Assembly (NCBI RefSeq): GCF_003012055.1
Contig: NZ_JYGE01000006.1
Coordinates: forward strand, 186,001-250,000
Direction of reading: 5' to 3'
From: Peptostreptococcus russellii
GTDB lineage: Bacteria; Bacillota; Clostridia; Peptostreptococcales; Peptostreptococcaceae
Length of the DNA: 64,000 nucleotides
Shown: positions 1 to 8,564 of the stretch, one piece after another
How positions within the stretch are numbered: the stretch's first letter is position 1
Layout of the letters: each line of letters starts with the position of its first letter
Made by a program: the position numbers and the translations under genes
The notes under the pieces: model-generated
Databases searched by the model: none
What the model was told of the DNA's origin: nothing
What the model saw: the letters and a program-made list of their open reading frames with translations, nothing else

Positions 1-1
1 G

Positions 2-376
2 GCAACTCCAGCTCCACCAGTTGGACCAGCACTAGGACAGCACGGTGTTAATATTATGGCGTTCACAAAGGAATTCAACGCTAAGACAGCAGATCAGGCA
101 GGAATGCTTATACCAGTTGTTATAACAGTATATCAGGATAGATCTTTCAGTTTCATAACTAAGACTCCACCAGCTGCTGTACTTATCAAGAAGGCTATCA
201 ACCTAAAGTCAGGTTCAGGTGAACCAAATAAGAACAAGGTTGGTAAGATAACTAAGGCTCAGGTTCAGGAAATAGCTGAACTTAAGATGAAGGATTTAAA
301 CGCTGCTTCAGTTGAATCTGCAATGAAAATGATCGCAGGAACTGCTAGAAGTATGGGTGTTGAAGTAGTTGACTAA
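2..376 (+). CDS. rplK: 50S ribosomal protein L11 (5' end cut by the window edge)
   Basis: Ribosomal protein L11 forms the stalk base of the 50S subunit and the GTPase-associated centre with 23S rRNA. The frame is open from base 2, so the annotated ATG at 56 is internal. The upstream codons read [19 protein letters not shown], the conserved proline-rich N-terminal segment of L11, and only about 15-18 residues are missing. The C-terminal RNA-binding domain is complete and ends VEVVD. It is followed 91 bp later by rplA, the usual rplK-rplA order. The identification is firm; only the 5' end is absent. Confidence 0.97.
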   Translation, partial: ATPAPPVGPALGQHGVNIMAFTKEFNAKTADQAGMLIPVVITVYQDRSFSFITKTPPAAVLIKKAINLKSGSGEPNKNKVGKITKAQVQEIAELKMKDLNAASVESAMKMIAGTARSMGVEVVD

Positions 377-467
377 TAAGATCAACTAATTTATTTCGCT
401 ATGTAAGGTAAAATACCTTATTAGTGGGAGGTAAAAATACCGTATATACCACAAGGAGGAATTTAAA

Positions 468-1166
468 ATGGGAAGAAAAGGTAAAAGATACGAAGAAGTA
501 ATCGCTAAAGTAGATAGAAATGAATACTATGATGCTTCAGAAGCGATAAAGCTAGCAGTAGATACTGCAAATGCAAAGTTTGATGAAACAATAGAAGTAC
601 ATGTAAGACTAGGCGTTGACTCTAGACATGCTGATCAGCAGGTTAGAGGAGCTATAGTACTACCACACGGTACAGGTAAGACTAAGAAGGTTTTAGTTTT
701 CGCTAAGGGAGAAAAGGCTAAGGAAGCAGAAGAAGCAGGAGCAGATTTTGTAGGAGCTGAAGACTTAGTTCAGAAGATTCAGGGTGAAAACTGGTTTGAT
801 TTTGATATAGTTGTTGCTACTCCAGATATGATGGGTGTAGTTGGTAGACTAGGTAGAGTATTGGGACCTAAGGGATTAATGCCAAATCCTAAGTCTGGAA
901 CAGTTACTTTTGATGTTACTAAGGCTGTAGAAGAAATCAAGGCTGGTAAGGTAGAATATAGACTAGATAAGTCTAATATAATACACGTTCCAGTTGGTAA
1001 GGCTTCATTCGGTGCTGAAAAGGTATTTGATAACTTTAAGGTACTTATGGATGCTATAATAAAGGCTAGACCATCTGCTACTAAGGGGCAGTATATGAAG
1101 AGTGTTACAGTTGCTGCGTCAATGGGACCTGGTGTTAAAATAAATCCTGCAAAGGTAACTGACTAA
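468..1166 (+). CDS. rplA: 50S ribosomal protein L1
   Basis: L1 binds 23S rRNA at the mobile stalk beside the E site and in many bacteria represses its own operon by binding the mRNA. The 232-residue product has normal family length. It starts [11 protein letters not shown] and contains the conserved [21 protein letters not shown] segment around residues 126-146. The ATG at 468 follows an AGGAGG SD at 453-458. It lies in the rplK-rplA pair and is separated from rplJ by a 247-bp leader with its own promoter and terminator-like hairpin. Confidence 0.98.
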   Translation: MGRKGKRYEEVIAKVDRNEYYDASEAIKLAVDTANAKFDETIEVHVRLGVDSRHADQQVRGAIVLPHGTGKTKKVLVFAKGEKAKEAEEAGADFVGAEDLVQKIQGENWFDFDIVVATPDMMGVVGRLGRVLGPKGLMPNPKSGTVTFDVTKAVEEIKAGKVEYRLDKSNIIHVPVGKASFGAEKVFDNFKVLMDAIIKARPSATKGQYMKSVTVAASMGPGVKINPAKVTD

Positions 1167-1202
1167 TAAATTTCAAATAAAAAATAAATATTTGAAATAC
1201 TG

Positions 1203-1231
1203 TTGACACAGGTTGACATATATGATATTAT
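1203..1231 (+). promoter_or_regulatory. Sigma-A-type promoter for rplJ-rplL
   Basis: TTGACA (1203-1208), a 17-bp spacer and TATTAT (1226-1231) make a near-consensus promoter in the rplA-rplJ gap. A second TTGACA lies at 1213-1218 but has no good -10 at the right spacing. The promoter would let rplJL be transcribed apart from rplKA, upstream of the leader hairpins. Confidence 0.6.
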
Positions 1232-1239
1232 TGTCAATG

Positions 1240-1395
1240 TTGAAAAAGAATAGATTTACCGTAGACAGTGGGTGCGATATAGCTTAATTTCCCACCGAGG
1301 TTGCGATATACGTGATACTTGTACCCTTGCAGTCTATAAATTAGTTGCAGGGGTTTTTTATATTTTACGGTGAGTGCTAAACTTTATTTTTGTGA
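1240..1395 (+). promoter_or_regulatory. L10-type ribosomal protein leader
   Basis: This is the untranslated leader ahead of rplJ. It holds the paired motifs GTGGGTGCGATA (1268-1279) and a related TTGCGATATACG (1302-1313), an intervening CCCACC that can pair with GTGGG, and then an intrinsic-terminator hairpin. In Firmicutes the L10(L12)4 complex binds such a leader to repress rplJL. Position and layout fit the L10 leader family, but a covariance-model match was not run. Confidence 0.6.
1324..1359 (+). terminator. Attenuator hairpin in the rplJ leader
   Basis: CCCTTGCA (1324-1331) pairs with TGCAGGGG (1346-1353), with one G-U pair, and is followed by a T run. It sits 55 bp before the rplJ start, so it probably works as a conditional terminator of the L10 leader. 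Confidence 0.65.
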
Positions 1396-1413
1396 AGGAG
1401 GTGCACTAAGATT

Positions 1414-1932
1414 ATGAATAATGCTATGGAAACTAAATCAGCTGTTGTTGCTGAGATAGCAGAAAAGCTAGAAAAAGCTGCTTCTGTTATAGTTCTTGAT
1501 TACAAGGGACTAACAGTTGAGCAAGTAACAGAACTAAGAAGTCAGATGAGAGAAGCTGGTGTTGAATACAAGGTATACAAGAATACACTTGTAAGAAGAG
1601 CTGCTAGCCAAGTTGGTGGAGATGCTTTTGCAAACTTCAACGAAGAACAGTTAGTAGGACCAAACGCAATAGCTTTTGGTTATGACGATCCAGTTGCTCC
1701 AGCTAGAATACTTAAGAGCTTTATGGATAAGAATCCAGAAAAGATAACTCTAAAGATGGGTGTTGTTGAAGGTGAATTCTACAACGAATCAAAGATTGTT
1801 GCTCTTGCATCAATACCATCAAGAGAAGTACTTATTGCAAAGCTTCTTGGCAGCCTAAAGGCTCCAATGTCAAACTTCGTATACTTATTGGATGCAATAA
1901 TAAAGAAGCAAGACGAAGCTACAGAAGCGTAA
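1414..1932 (+). CDS. rplJ: 50S ribosomal protein L10
   Basis: L10 anchors the L7/L12 dimers to the ribosome and forms the stalk that recruits translation factors. The product is 172 residues, with N-terminal 23S/L11-binding segments (VIVLDYKGLTVEQVTELR, VYKNTLVRRA) and a C-terminal helix (FVYLLDAII) that binds L12. The start at 1414 has AAGGAGG at 1395-1401. A second ATG at 1426 is in frame and would drop four residues. rplL follows 96 bp downstream, so this is the normal L10-L12 unit. Confidence 0.97.
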   Translation: MNNAMETKSAVVAEIAEKLEKAASVIVLDYKGLTVEQVTELRSQMREAGVEYKVYKNTLVRRAASQVGGDAFANFNEEQLVGPNAIAFGYDDPVAPARILKSFMDKNPEKITLKMGVVEGEFYNESKIVALASIPSREVLIAKLLGSLKAPMSNFVYLLDAIIKKQDEATEA

Positions 1933-2028
1933 GTTTTATACCAGCTAGTCTGGTAGGCTAAAATGCCAAACAGTTAAAATGAAATCAAGACAAAACAAAA
2001 GATAAATAATACACGGAGGTGCAATAAA

Positions 2029-2394
2029 ATGACAATAGAACAGATTTTAGAAGCTATAGAAAACATGAAAGTTTTAGAATTAAATGAATTAGTTGAGGCT
2101 GCTGAAGAAAAATTCGGCGTATCAGCTTCTGCTCCAGTAATGGTTGGTGGAGCTGCTGCAGGCGGTGCTGCTGCTGAAGAAAAGACTGAATTTGACGTAA
2201 TATTAACTTCAGCTGGATCTTCAAAGATAGGTGTTATAAAGGAAGTTAGAGCTATAACAGGATTAGGACTAAAGGATGCTAAGGAATTAGTTGACGGAGC
2301 TCCAAAGCCAGTTAAGGAAGGCGCATCTAAGGAAGAAGCTAACGAAATAAAGGAAAAGTTAGAAGCTGCTGGTGCATCAGTAGAAGTAAAGTAA
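2029..2394 (+). CDS. rplL: 50S ribosomal protein L7/L12
   Basis: L7/L12 is the multicopy stalk protein that contacts EF-G, EF-Tu and IF2. The 121-residue product has an N-terminal dimerisation domain, an Ala/Gly-rich hinge (around residues 35-52) and the globular C-terminal domain with [20 protein letters not shown]. The SD GGAGG lies at 2014-2018 before ATG 2029. The gene ends the ribosomal-protein unit at a terminator. Unusually, rpoB does not follow; the next 11.5 kb are accessory genes. Confidence 0.98.
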   Translation: MTIEQILEAIENMKVLELNELVEAAEEKFGVSASAPVMVGGAAAGGAAAEEKTEFDVILTSAGSSKIGVIKEVRAITGLGLKDAKELVDGAPKPVKEGASKEEANEIKEKLEAAGASVEVK

Positions 2395-2428
2395 TTTAAC
2401 TTTTAATTTAGAAAAAATTGCTATCAGG

Positions 2429-2467
2429 GGGTTGTCTGTATCGTAATGATCGGGCGACTCTTTTTTT
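2429..2467 (+). terminator. Intrinsic terminator after rplL
   Basis: GGGTTGTC (2429-2436) pairs with GGCGACTC (2453-2460) using three G-U pairs and is followed by seven T. It would end or reduce transcription of the ribosomal-protein unit. Confidence 0.6.
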
Positions 2468-2842
2468 GCGCAAATTTATAAGAAAATATTTTAATAAGCA
2501 AATTATAATATTAGAATAGAATAAAAAATAAAAAATGAGAAAAATAATTAAGAAAACAAAAAGCTAGTAGATAATTAAAGAAGAATTTATAATGATATTA
2601 TAAATATGTTTGGAGTATTATCGAAAATAAGAAATTAAAAATGATAAAAAGTAAATAGATTATTAAAATATTATCTGCTAATAATATAAAATATAAAGCA
2701 TATAGAAAATATGAATATTGATATAACTAAATATAGTAAAAATATATAAGATTGAGATAGAATTGATAATAAATATTATAAATGATAAACTAAGAAAGTA
2801 TGTGTCTTTAACTAAAGATACATTGTATATTTAGGAGGGATT
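2468..2842 (+). other. AT-rich intergenic stretch, no gene
   Basis: Very AT-rich sequence with stops in all frames and no SD-start pair before 2832. A hairpin (TGTGTCTTTA, 2801-2810, with TAAAGATACA, 2814-2823) lies just upstream of the next SD. There is no T run, so it may influence translation or mRNA stability. No TPP or other known riboswitch core was recognised. Confidence 0.5.
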
Positions 2843-3817
2843 ATGAAAAACAAGGTTGAAAGTTCCATAATGAAAGCTATGGATGGTAAGCTTCTTGATA
2901 AACAAGATATTGTAAACCTTTTAGAACTACCTTCACAGTCCCAAGAGGTAAAGTTATTGGGAGCTTTAGCCAGAAGTATTAGTAAGAGTGTTGCAGATAA
3001 TAGAGGCAAGATTTGGGCTGCCATAGGGCTAGATTATGCAAGTTGTAAGATGAATTGTAGCTTTTGCTCCTTGGGAGAAGAATGGAATTCTACAAGAAAA
3101 TATTATGAGTTAGAAGAAGATGAAGTAATGAAAATTACAGAAGCTTTTATAGAAAATGGTGTTAATTGGCTTGTCATTAGAACTACTGAGTTTTATGATT
3201 TTGATAAGCTCATTTATTATGCCCGCAAAATAAAAAATATATTGCCAGAAGATGTAGTATTTACTGTAAATACTGGAGATGATAACTCTAGAAGATCAAA
3301 AGAGTTGAAGGATGCAGGTTTTGATATGGTATATCAAACAATCAGACTAAGAGAAGGTGTGGATACTGACTTTTCTATAGATGATAGAAAAGAAACTTTG
3401 GGAAAAATAACAGACTCAGGCATGATCTTATCTCAGTATCTAGAACCAATAGGACCAGAACATACATCTGAAGAAATTGCAGAGAGGATACTTGCTATAG
3501 TTGAAGAAAAGACGACTGTCGCTGGTGTTATGAAGAGAGTATCTATAGAAGGTACACCGAAGTTTGAATTTGGAGATTTGGATGAAGATAGACTTGCTCA
3601 TATAGTAGCTGTTATGAGAATAGCGACTAGGGGTCATATAGAGGATATTATAATACATCCATATAGTAAAAAAGCACTGGATTGTGGAGCAAATGCAATA
3701 GTTGTAGATATTGGTGCAATACCAAGATCTCCTAAAATAGAATTAAAAGAGTGGGATTCTATAGATGCTGAAAAAGCGAAGATGCTTTTGGTAGATAGTG
3801 GCTACTATGTTCAGTAA
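2843..3817 (+). CDS. BioB-like radical SAM protein of unknown reaction
   Basis: A 324-residue radical SAM enzyme. The CX3CX2C motif that binds the 4Fe-4S cluster is C68, C72, C75 (CKMNCSFC), near the N-terminus as in the BioB/HydE/PylB-like superfamily. Later segments (VVFTVNTGDD, MILSQYLEPIGPEH) fit the TIM-barrel layout. No second cluster motif was seen, so it does not look like a true biotin synthase with an auxiliary 2Fe-2S site. The SD AGGAGGG lies at 2832-2838. It stands 75 bp ahead of an NMT1/SsuA-type ABC importer and probably shares its operon, suggesting the imported small molecule is its substrate or a relative. The reaction is unknown. Confidence 0.75.
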   Translation: MKNKVESSIMKAMDGKLLDKQDIVNLLELPSQSQEVKLLGALARSISKSVADNRGKIWAAIGLDYASCKMNCSFCSLGEEWNSTRKYYELEEDEVMKITEAFIENGVNWLVIRTTEFYDFDKLIYYARKIKNILPEDVVFTVNTGDDNSRRSKELKDAGFDMVYQTIRLREGVDTDFSIDDRKETLGKITDSGMILSQYLEPIGPEHTSEEIAERILAIVEEKTTVAGVMKRVSIEGTPKFEFGDLDEDRLAHIVAVMRIATRGHIEDIIIHPYSKKALDCGANAIVVDIGAIPRSPKIELKEWDSIDAEKAKMLLVDSGYYVQ

Positions 3818-3892
3818 GTTGAAGGGATATATATATTTTATTTAAATATATAAATATATAAATATTAAATTAGGATAATATAGGAGGAATCA

Positions 3893-4876
3893 ATGAAGAA
3901 AAAAGCACTATTGTTGATGTAGGCTCTAGTTATTTCTGTTTCTGTGATGGGATGTAACAAGACGTCAAATAAAGAAACAGCCAAAGCTGCGAATGAAAAA
4001 ATTGATATGAATGTGGGGACTTGGAAAATGGCTCAGACAATACAGCCATTTATCTATGACGAGTTCAAAGATGACAAAGATAAGTTGGAGGTAAAGCCTT
4101 TCACAAATCCAGGAGATATGAAGACAGCTCTATTATCAGGTGATCTAGACTTTACGGGAACTACTTGGGTAACTGCTATTATGGCGGCATCAAAAGAAGA
4201 GCCAATTAAAGTTGTAGCTAGTATGACAGAGAAATGTTCTGCCTTAGTTGTTGGAAAAGACAGCAATATAAATGATATAAAAGATTTAAAGGGAAAGACA
4301 ATTGCTTATGTTCCAGGAACAATGCATCATATTTTATTATTAGAAGTGCTAGATAAGGCAGGTATTGATCCAAATAGTGATGTAACTTTAAAGAAAATAG
4401 ATTTCTTTGATATGGGACAGGCACTTGCATCAGGATCAATTGATGCCTTTTGTAGTGGAGAGCCATACCCATCAATAGCTATGACAGATGGATATGGAAA
4501 GGTATTGGTATACCCTTATTATGATGATAGTATAGGTTATATTAATGCAGCGATGATTACTACTGAAAATGAAATCAAGGAAAATCCAGAAAAAGTTCAG
4601 GAAATGGTAAATATGCACGTTGAGTCTACAAAGTATCTTATGAATCACAAGGAAGAATGGATTGACAAGGCTGTAGAATTTGGTACAGATAAAAAGTATA
4701 TTTCTAAATCTACTGAAAATATAGATCTAACATATGATATTACAGATCAAACTATAAAGCAGGTAAAAAACCTTGCTGAAAGAATGAAGGAACAAAAGAT
4801 AATAGACAATGTTCCTGATATCGATAAAATGTTTGACCTTACTTTCTTGGAGAAGGCAAAAGAAGAAATTAAATAG
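3893..4876 (+). CDS. ABC transporter substrate-binding lipoprotein (NMT1/SsuA-like), interrupted by in-frame TAG
   Basis: An extracytoplasmic binding protein for an aliphatic sulfonate/thiamine-precursor-type importer. The natural start is ATG 3893 with AGGAGG at 3882-3887. Codons 1-9 read MKKKALLLM, codon 10 is TAG (3920-3922), and the frame continues ALVISVSVMGC. A lipoprotein signal peptide with Cys21 is therefore split by a stop. The longest open part begins at GTG 3944, which has no SD and would lose the signal peptide. The mature domain (about 300 residues; GDLDFTGTTW, YVPGTMHHILL, GSIDAFCSGEPYPS) is intact. Possible explanations are a recent nonsense mutation, a sequencing error, or readthrough. 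The permease and ATPase genes follow immediately and look intact. Confidence 0.8.
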
Positions 4877-4887
4877 TGGTGAGTAAA

Positions 4888-5682
4888 ATGAAAAAAAGTA
4901 TAAATAAAAATAGTAGGATTGATTTTCTTAATTTTATTGTACCGATTATATTTTTAGCGGCTTGGATGATTTTGCCGACTCTACTAGACACTCCCAAATA
5001 TCTTATACCCTCTCTTTCTACAGTAGCAAAGGGTTTTATAGACTTTATTTTTGGGAGTTATGAATTGAGTACTTACTCAGGGAGCTTTTTTAGCAATGCC
5101 TTGGCGAGTACATATAGAGTAATAGTAGGATTTTTAATAGCTGGAGTGCTCGGTGTTCTTATGGGAATTTTATCCGGCTACTATGTATATATAAAGAGAT
5201 TATTTGATCCCTTTATCCATATAATTAGAATGATTCCAGGTATAGGTTGGTTTCCAATTGCTATGGTTTGGTTTGGAGTTGGAAATAAAACGACAATATT
5301 TTTAGTTGCATTGGCGGCATTTTTCCCAATATATGTAAATACTTTGAGGGCTGTGAGTGATGTTGATAAAAATCTTATTAATGTAGGTAAAATACTAGGT
5401 GCAAGTCAAAGTAGTATTATGAAGACAATAATACTTCCTGCTTCACTTTCAGGTATCTTTTCTGGTCTCAGGCTAGGAATGGGTGTATGCTGGGCATACT
5501 TGGTACTAGGAGAGCTCACAGGAGTTAATGAGGGGCTAGGAGCTGTGATGATGGATTCTAGGATGCTTGGTAATGTTGATATGATAATAGTGTGTATGAT
5601 ATCGATAGCATTTCTTGGTAGAATTTTTGATCTAATCTTGCTTGGTATTTTTAAGCTGCTTAGACCTTCAGAATTGAGGTAG
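4888..5682 (+). CDS. ABC transporter permease (SsuC/TauC/ThiX-like)
   Basis: The membrane subunit of the importer, about 264 residues with six predicted hydrophobic segments. The BPD_transp_1 EAA-type loop is near residues 165-185 (NVGKILGASQSSIMKTIILP), and SGLRLGMGVCWAYLVLGEL follows. ATG 4888 is preferred because GGTGAG (4878-4883) is a usable SD; GTG codons at 4876 and 4879 overlap the previous stop. It lies between the binding protein and the ATPase. The substrate is unknown; sulfonate, taurine and pyrimidine-precursor importers share this fold. Confidence 0.85.
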   Translation: MKKSINKNSRIDFLNFIVPIIFLAAWMILPTLLDTPKYLIPSLSTVAKGFIDFIFGSYELSTYSGSFFSNALASTYRVIVGFLIAGVLGVLMGILSGYYVYIKRLFDPFIHIIRMIPGIGWFPIAMVWFGVGNKTTIFLVALAAFFPIYVNTLRAVSDVDKNLINVGKILGASQSSIMKTIILPASLSGIFSGLRLGMGVCWAYLVLGELTGVNEGLGAVMMDSRMLGNVDMIIVCMISIAFLGRIFDLILLGIFKLLRPSELR

Positions 5683-5686
5683 AGAT

Positions 5687-6445
5687 ATGGAAGAGAAAAT
5701 TCTAAAAATAGATAATGTAAATTTAAGCTATAAAAATGGTGAAAAAGAAAAAGAAGTATTAAAAGACATAAGTTTTGATATAAAAAATGGTGAAATTGTA
5801 AGTATAATAGGACCAAGTGGTTGCGGAAAGTCCACGTTACTTGGAGCTATTGGTGGAATAAACAATAACTATGAAGGTAGCATCATATTCAATGGACAAA
5901 AAATAAAGGGCCCTTCTTCAAATAGAGGTTATATATTTCAGGAAGCAGCTCTTTTTGATTGGTTAACTGTAGAAGAAAATATTGGATATGGATTGAGGCT
6001 TAAAAAAATTTCAAAAGATGAAATAAAAAAGCTAACAAGTGAATATATCAAAGAGATAGACTTAGAAGGATATGAAGATTATTATCCAAATAAACTTTCC
6101 GGTGGAATGAAGCAAAGAGTGTCTCTTGCTAGGAGCCTAATAATGAATCCTGAGCTACTTCTTATGGATGAGCCATTTTCAGCTCTAGACTATCAAACTA
6201 GAATAGAGATGCAGGGCTTAACTATGAGGCTTTGGGAAAATTATAAACCTTCGATTGTATTTGTGACTCATGACATAGAAGAAGCAATACTTCTATCAGA
6301 TAAGGTGATGGTAATGAGCAAGAATCCAGGTAGAATAATAGAAATAATAGACATTAAATTTAAAAGACCTAGAAAGATTGATTTAATAAGTGATATTGAG
6401 TTTGTAAATATAAAAAAGAAACTTTTAAAAATGCTTATTTTTTAG
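5687..6445 (+). CDS. ABC transporter ATP-binding protein (SsuB/TauB/ThiZ-like)
   Basis: The cytoplasmic ATPase of the importer, 252 residues. Walker A is GPSGCGKST (about 42-50), the Q-loop is in YIFQEAALFDW, the signature is LSGGMKQR, Walker B is LLLMDEP and the switch histidine is in VTHDIEEA. The start at 5687 is 4 bp after the permease stop, with an AGGTAGAG SD. It ends the probable four-gene operon, closed by a terminator at 6509. The DW after the Q-loop is common in the nitrate/sulfonate/taurine ATPase subgroup. Confidence 0.9.
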   Translation: MEEKILKIDNVNLSYKNGEKEKEVLKDISFDIKNGEIVSIIGPSGCGKSTLLGAIGGINNNYEGSIIFNGQKIKGPSSNRGYIFQEAALFDWLTVEENIGYGLRLKKISKDEIKKLTSEYIKEIDLEGYEDYYPNKLSGGMKQRVSLARSLIMNPELLLMDEPFSALDYQTRIEMQGLTMRLWENYKPSIVFVTHDIEEAILLSDKVMVMSKNPGRIIEIIDIKFKRPRKIDLISDIEFVNIKKKLLKMLIF

Positions 6446-6508
6446 CATCTAAATGCCTACTCATCTTGATAAGATAGAAAAAAGAAAAAATATTGTAATA
6501 AGAATAAG

Positions 6509-6567
6509 ACCCTATATGTAAAATTGTATGTGTTAGTGGCATATATTTTATATGTAGGGTGTTTTTT
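6509..6567 (+). terminator. Terminator of the radical SAM-ABC operon
   Basis: A stem of about 16 bp: ACCCTATATGTAAAAT (6509-6524) pairs with ATTTTATATGTAGGGT (6545-6560), with G-U pairs, followed by G and six T. Confidence 0.75.
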
Positions 6568-6724
6568 ATATAGATATTTAAGAAATATAGACGCTTATTG
6601 AAGTAAAGTGATAATCTAATATGGCTAAGTAAAAGAAAAAAATATTTGAAAAACTAAAGTTAAGTTAAAAAATACTTATTATATATTTTAAAAAATATAA
6701 AAAATAATAAGAATAAAAATAGTA

Positions 6725-6754
6725 TTGTTCATATAGCCTCTAAATGGGTATTAT
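6725..6754 (+). promoter_or_regulatory. Probable promoter of the lactonase-like gene
   Basis: TTGTTC (6725-6730), 18-bp spacer, TATTAT (6749-6754), about 60 bp before the start codon. The rest of the 6568-6814 gap is AT-rich with nothing else recognisable. Confidence 0.35.
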
Positions 6755-6814
6755 AATAATAGTGTAGGATTGTTAAATTATATAGTTAGATAAAGAAGCT
6801 TTGGAGGTAAAATT

Positions 6815-7834
6815 ATGAAGAGGATATATTTAGGTGGGTATACAAGAAAGAAAAATAAAGGGATTCATATTTTAAAAATAGATAAAAATAGTAATAAAAT
6901 AAATGAAGTAGAATTTATAAAGGAAGAAGGGGCTACTTTTTTGGCCTTGAGTAGAGATAGAAAAAAATTATTTTCAATAACTACAAGGGAAGAAGGTGGA
7001 GTGGCCTCTTATAAGTTAGAAAATGGCAGATATAACCTTGTAGATACTATTGGATATATGGGAAAATCACCATGTCATATTTATTTTGATGAAAAACAAA
7101 GCATTATATATGCGAGTAATTATCATTTGGGAAGGCTTGATATAATAAAGGTAGATGATAATTTGGAAATGAAAATAATAAATACTATAAATTATTTTGC
7201 CAACAGCATAGTAAGCCCAGATCAGGATTCTTCAAAATGTCATATGGCAATTAAAGATAGAGGTGACGAATATCTTATAGTGGTGAACTTAGGGGCAGAT
7301 TGTATATATTCTTACAAGATGTTTGAAGATGGAAGCTATAAACTAGTAGCTATGTATAATAGCAAGGCGGGAATGGGACCGAGGCACTTGGTATTTGATA
7401 GAGAAGGTGAATATGCTTATATAATAGGGGAATTAGACTCCTCGATTGATGTAGTAAAATATAATAAAAAGACGGGAGTATTTAAGTTTGTAAGTAATAT
7501 ATCTACTTTGCCAGATGATTATAAGGGTAAAAATACAGCTTCTGCGATTAAGATTTCAAAGGATGATAAGTTTTTATATGCATCAAATAGAGGACATAAT
7601 AGTATAGCTGTGTATAAGATAGTCGAAAAAGGTAAGTTGGAGCTTATTCAAATAGAGAAAACAAAGGGTGAGACACCTAGGGATTTCAACTTTATAAAAG
7701 ATGAGGAAATGATACTAGTGGGTCACCAAGATGGTTTGATACATTTGTTTGAGAGAGATAAAGAAACAGGAATGATTAAACATATGGATGGCAAGTGCTT
7801 AAATATAGAAGAAATAGTATGTGTTTTGAGCTAA
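6815..7834 (+). CDS. Lactonase family beta-propeller protein (6-phosphogluconolactonase-like)
   Basis: A 339-residue protein of the Pgl/YkgB (lactonase, 7-bladed beta-propeller) family. It shows repeated blade segments such as GATFLALSRDRKKLFSI, SPCHIYFDEKQSIIYASNY, GPRHLVFDREGEYAYIIGEL and FLYASNRGHNSIAVYKI; the RGHNSIAVY stretch is typical of the family. Some members hydrolyse 6-phosphogluconolactone. No other pentose-phosphate gene is nearby, so the substrate is unproven. ATG 6815 has GGAGG at 6802-6806. It is a single-gene unit ending at a bidirectional terminator and has no signal peptide. Confidence 0.85.
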   Translation: MKRIYLGGYTRKKNKGIHILKIDKNSNKINEVEFIKEEGATFLALSRDRKKLFSITTREEGGVASYKLENGRYNLVDTIGYMGKSPCHIYFDEKQSIIYASNYHLGRLDIIKVDDNLEMKIINTINYFANSIVSPDQDSSKCHMAIKDRGDEYLIVVNLGADCIYSYKMFEDGSYKLVAMYNSKAGMGPRHLVFDREGEYAYIIGELDSSIDVVKYNKKTGVFKFVSNISTLPDDYKGKNTASAIKISKDDKFLYASNRGHNSIAVYKIVEKGKLELIQIEKTKGETPRDFNFIKDEEMILVGHQDGLIHLFERDKETGMIKHMDGKCLNIEEIVCVLS

Positions 7835-7878
7835 TTTCAAGTAAAATATCCATTTAAATGGAATAATATAGAAGTAAA

Positions 7879-7911
7879 AAAGATAGGTGCATATATGCAC
7901 CTATCTTTTTT
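7879..7911. terminator. Bidirectional terminator
   Basis: AAGATAGGTGCA (7880-7891) and its exact complement TGCACCTATCTT (7896-7907) with T and A tracts on either side. It closes both the lactonase gene and the converging small gene, whose stop is at its edge. Confidence 0.85.
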
Positions 7912-8143
7912 AGTTTAAAGACAAACTTCTCATTACAACTGTATATATAATATATACACTGGAAATTAATATTAAAATTTCAGGGATTATTACTGTAAAA
8001 ACTAATTTCCTAAAGAAAGTCTTTTTATTTTTCGAATTATTTTTTGCCCTAATAAACATTACTGTTGGATAAAGGGTATTTATAGCCATTGCAAGAAAAG
8101 TACAGAAAAAAATTTTTATGGCTGCTGGATTTGTAGCTATCAA
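7910..8143 (-). CDS. Small membrane protein, unknown function
   Basis: A 77-residue protein starting at TTG 8143 behind GGAGGTG (plus-strand CACCTCC, 8150-8156). It has two hydrophobic segments, roughly residues 6-28 (AAIKIFFCTFLAMAINTLY) and 47-68 (LVFTVIIPEILILISSVYI), separated by a basic loop (RAKNNSKNKKTFFRK). No family was recognised. The good SD and terminator overlap argue that it is a real gene, perhaps a holin-like or accessory membrane protein. No partner gene is on its strand. Confidence 0.7.
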   Translation of the reverse strand: MIATNPAAIKIFFCTFLAMAINTLYPTVMFIRAKNNSKNKKTFFRKLVFTVIIPEILILISSVYIIYTVVMRSLSLN

Positions 8144-8564
8144 ACTTTCACCTCCAATTATTCTTTCATCTATAGAAAATATTATACTATAGAAAGCTTA
8201 ATAAGAAGTATAGCTTTTTTTGAAAAAAACAAGATTTTACCAAGTCCTTTATGCTATAATATGAATAGAATGCCGTTTTTATATCAATTTATAAAATAAA
8301 TTTAGATGCATATTTTATTGAGTAAATGTTTAAAAGTTATTATTTTAAATATAAATTACCAAGCAAAAAATAAGATTTAATGTGAAAAATAAAAAAACTA
8401 TATGAGAAATAGATATTTTTAAAGATGGATATTTAGGCTGGCAAAATAAAAGAAAAACACATAGAAAATATAGTCTTTTATTATTGAAGATATGTTTTGT
8501 TGTGAATATAGAGCAATAACTTATTTATAAGTAAGATTAAAAAATTTTAGATGGGATGTTGGAT
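8144..8564 (+). other. Intergenic leader of the SGNH-MBOAT operon
   Basis: A 420-bp AT-rich gap between a leftward and a rightward unit. An extended -10 (TGCTATAAT, -10 hexamer at 8255-8260) is the best rightward promoter candidate, but it lacks a clear -35. That would leave a leader of about 300 nt with no recognisable riboswitch or ORF. Confidence 0.35.

Noticed and set aside
2468-2842. TPP riboswitch for the NMT1-like importer
   Set aside because: The conserved CUGAGA and ACCUGAUCUGG-type core segments are absent from the leader.
3893-4876. TAG read as pyrrolysine in the lipoprotein, next to a PylB-like radical SAM gene
   Set aside because: TAG is the normal stop of many genes here (for example the permease and the ABC ATPase), no pylS, pylT, pylC or pylD is visible, and a signal peptide is an implausible site.
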